Origin: Nocardiopsis metallicus
GTDB taxonomy: Bacteria; Actinomycetota; Actinomycetes; Streptosporangiales; Streptosporangiaceae
Direction of reading: 5' to 3'
Length of the DNA: 64,000 bases
NCBI RefSeq assembly: GCF_014201115.1
Contig: NZ_JACHDO010000001.1
Span: 5,952,001-6,016,000 of the forward strand
Positions within the stretch are counted from its first letter, which is position 1. Every line of letters starts with the position of its first letter. A program made the translations under genes and the position numbers. The notes beneath the pieces were generated by a model. It searched no databases. It had not been told where the DNA came from and was given only the letters and a program-made list of their open reading frames with translations. Shown piece after piece: positions 62,856 to 64,000 of this stretch.

Positions 62856-62947
62856 TTGCGACTAGTCCGGTGAGTACCGCAGGCCCGGTCCCGGGACACA
62901 CTCCCGGGGCCGGGCCGGTCCTCGTCCACCCCTGAAGGATCACTCCC

Positions 62948-63958
62948 ATGCTCGTTTACACGATGCGGCGACTCCTGGGCGCGATACCCGTCCTGCTGCT
63001 CGCATCCGTCCTCACGTTCGTGATGATCGACGTCACCGGTGATCCGCTCGCCGAGATCCGGATGTCCCAGCCCCCGCCCACGGAGGCCGTCCTCCAACAG
63101 GCCGAAGAGCGCCTCTACCTGGACCGCTCCATGCCGGAGCGGTACTGGCTGTGGATGACCGGCATCGGCGGCAACGGCGACATCGGTCTGCTCCAGGGCG
63201 AGTTCGGCCCCTCCACACAGGGGCCCCACTACGACATCGGCGCGAACATCGCCGAGCGCCTGTGGACCACCCTGCGCCTGGTCGGCGCGGCCATGGTCTT
63301 CGCCCTCGGCCTCGCGATCATCACCGGTGTGGTCAGCGCGCTGCGCCAGTACTCCAAGCTCGACTACACGCTCACCTTCATCGGCTTCCTGGCCCTGGCG
63401 ATGCCCACCTTCTGGTTCGCCGGCATCATGCAGGCCGCGGGCGTGAAGTTCAACCTGATGGTGGGCGAACAGGTCTTCGCCACCATCGGTGACGGGCGGT
63501 TCAGAGCCCAGGGCGAACCGTTGTGGGACCAGTTCCTCAACGCCTTCGCCCACATGGCCCTGCCGACGATCGTGCTGATGCTGATCAGTTTCGCCTCCTG
63601 GAGCCGCTACCAGCGCACCTCCATGCTCGAAGTCATGAACAGCGACTACGTGCGCCTGGCCCGGGCCAAGGGCCTGCGCAACCACACGGTCATCCGCCGC
63701 CACGCCCTGCGCACCGCGCTGATCCCGCTGACCACCGTGGTCGCCATCAGCGTGGCGGGCGTCATCGACGGGGCCATCCTCACCGAGGTGGTCTTCCAGT
63801 GGCGCGGTCTCGGTGACTTCTTCATCACCGCGGTGGACAACAACGACTCCTTCGCACTGATGGGTTGGCTGCTGCTCAGCGGCACGCTGGTCATCCTGGC
63901 CAACCTGATCGCCGACCTGCTGTACGCCGTGCTGGACCCGAGGATTCGCTATGAGTGA
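62948..63958 (+). CDS. Peptide ABC transporter permease (DppB-like)
   Basis: 336 aa permease. The coupling loop is YVRLARAKGLRNHTVIRRHA, the segment SRYQRTSMLEVM precedes it, and a family N-terminus (MLVYTMRRLLGAIPVLLLAS) opens the protein. ATG 62948 follows GAAGGA. The stop overlaps the next permease gene by eight bases. Confidence 0.93.
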   Translation: MLVYTMRRLLGAIPVLLLASVLTFVMIDVTGDPLAEIRMSQPPPTEAVLQQAEERLYLDRSMPERYWLWMTGIGGNGDIGLLQGEFGPSTQGPHYDIGANIAERLWTTLRLVGAAMVFALGLAIITGVVSALRQYSKLDYTLTFIGFLALAMPTFWFAGIMQAAGVKFNLMVGEQVFATIGDGRFRAQGEPLWDQFLNAFAHMALPTIVLMLISFASWSRYQRTSMLEVMNSDYVRLARAKGLRNHTVIRRHALRTALIPLTTVVAISVAGVIDGAILTEVVFQWRGLGDFFITAVDNNDSFALMGWLLLSGTLVILANLIADLLYAVLDPRIRYE

Positions 63959-64000
63959 GAACGGCATGTTCGAGAGCGCGCGCCGTGACCCGGCGAAGAA
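63951..64000 (+). CDS. Peptide ABC transporter permease (DppC-like), 3' partial
   Basis: Only the first 16 codons are visible (MSENGMFESARRDPAK). The ATG overlaps the DppB-like stop, the usual arrangement for the second permease. The identification is from context. Confidence 0.6.
   Translation, partial: MSENGMFESARRDPAK

Overview
The window is chromosomal DNA from a high-GC actinobacterium. GTG and occasional TTG starts, overlapping ATGA/GTGA/TTGA junctions, a WhiB regulator, an XRE-DUF5753/DUF397 pair, probable leaderless genes, a Thermobifida-type polyester hydrolase and a GH9 cellulase behind a CelR-type operator together point to the Nocardiopsaceae (Nocardiopsis or a relative). This is inference from gene content; no 16S gene is present.

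Layout. (1) 1-4072: HAAT-type ABC importer (LivF-, LivH- and LivM-like proteins and a binding lipoprotein). (2) 4655-7282, minus: secreted cutinase/PET-hydrolase-like enzyme and a P450 without the ExxR motif. (3) 7597-15314, plus: five overlapping genes (SWIM, DUF5691, MoxR AAA+, DUF5682, VWA), the actinobacterial counterpart of E. coli yehLMPQ. (4) 15388-25804: VOC protein, membrane protein, Crp-family regulator, methyltransferase-like proteins, hydrolase, FUSC-like membrane protein, PQQ-type sugar dehydrogenase lipoprotein. (5) 25875-31677, minus: three tandem lactococcin-972-like bacteriocins, their 2-component ABC exporter/immunity pair, then an amidase and a PD-(D/E)XK-like gene, each with a frameshift. 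(6) 31882-38289: methyltransferase, CPBP-like protein, CsbD, MerR-type regulator, a 138-bp tandem repeat whose hairpins show a compensatory change, and a CelR-controlled GH9 endoglucanase.

(7) 38615-53590: an integrative element of about 15 kb at the 3' end of tRNA-Gly(CCC). A 141-bp direct repeat (9 mismatches, 26-bp identical core) bounds it. Tyrosine integrase, excisionase, WhiB and replication-relaxation genes lie at the tRNA end. Cargo includes a low-GC two-gene cassette (nucleotidyltransferase-like plus DUF262), a cluster with NUDIX, TPR regulator, kinase-like and HAD-SAK proteins, an XRE/DUF397 pair with an RsbW-like ATPase, and two related small genes with the same leader hairpin. I found no FtsK/TraB, relaxase or replication initiator.

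(8) 53725-63958: core genes again: dcd, a glycine-betaine ABC transporter with two paralogous binding lipoproteins, a rhomboid protease, a PH-like membrane protein, and the start of a peptide ABC importer that runs off the window.

The strongest leads for undescribed biology are the nucleotidyltransferase-DUF262 cassette, the neighbouring kinase/HAD cluster, the three-peptide bacteriocin locus and the structured 138-bp repeat.
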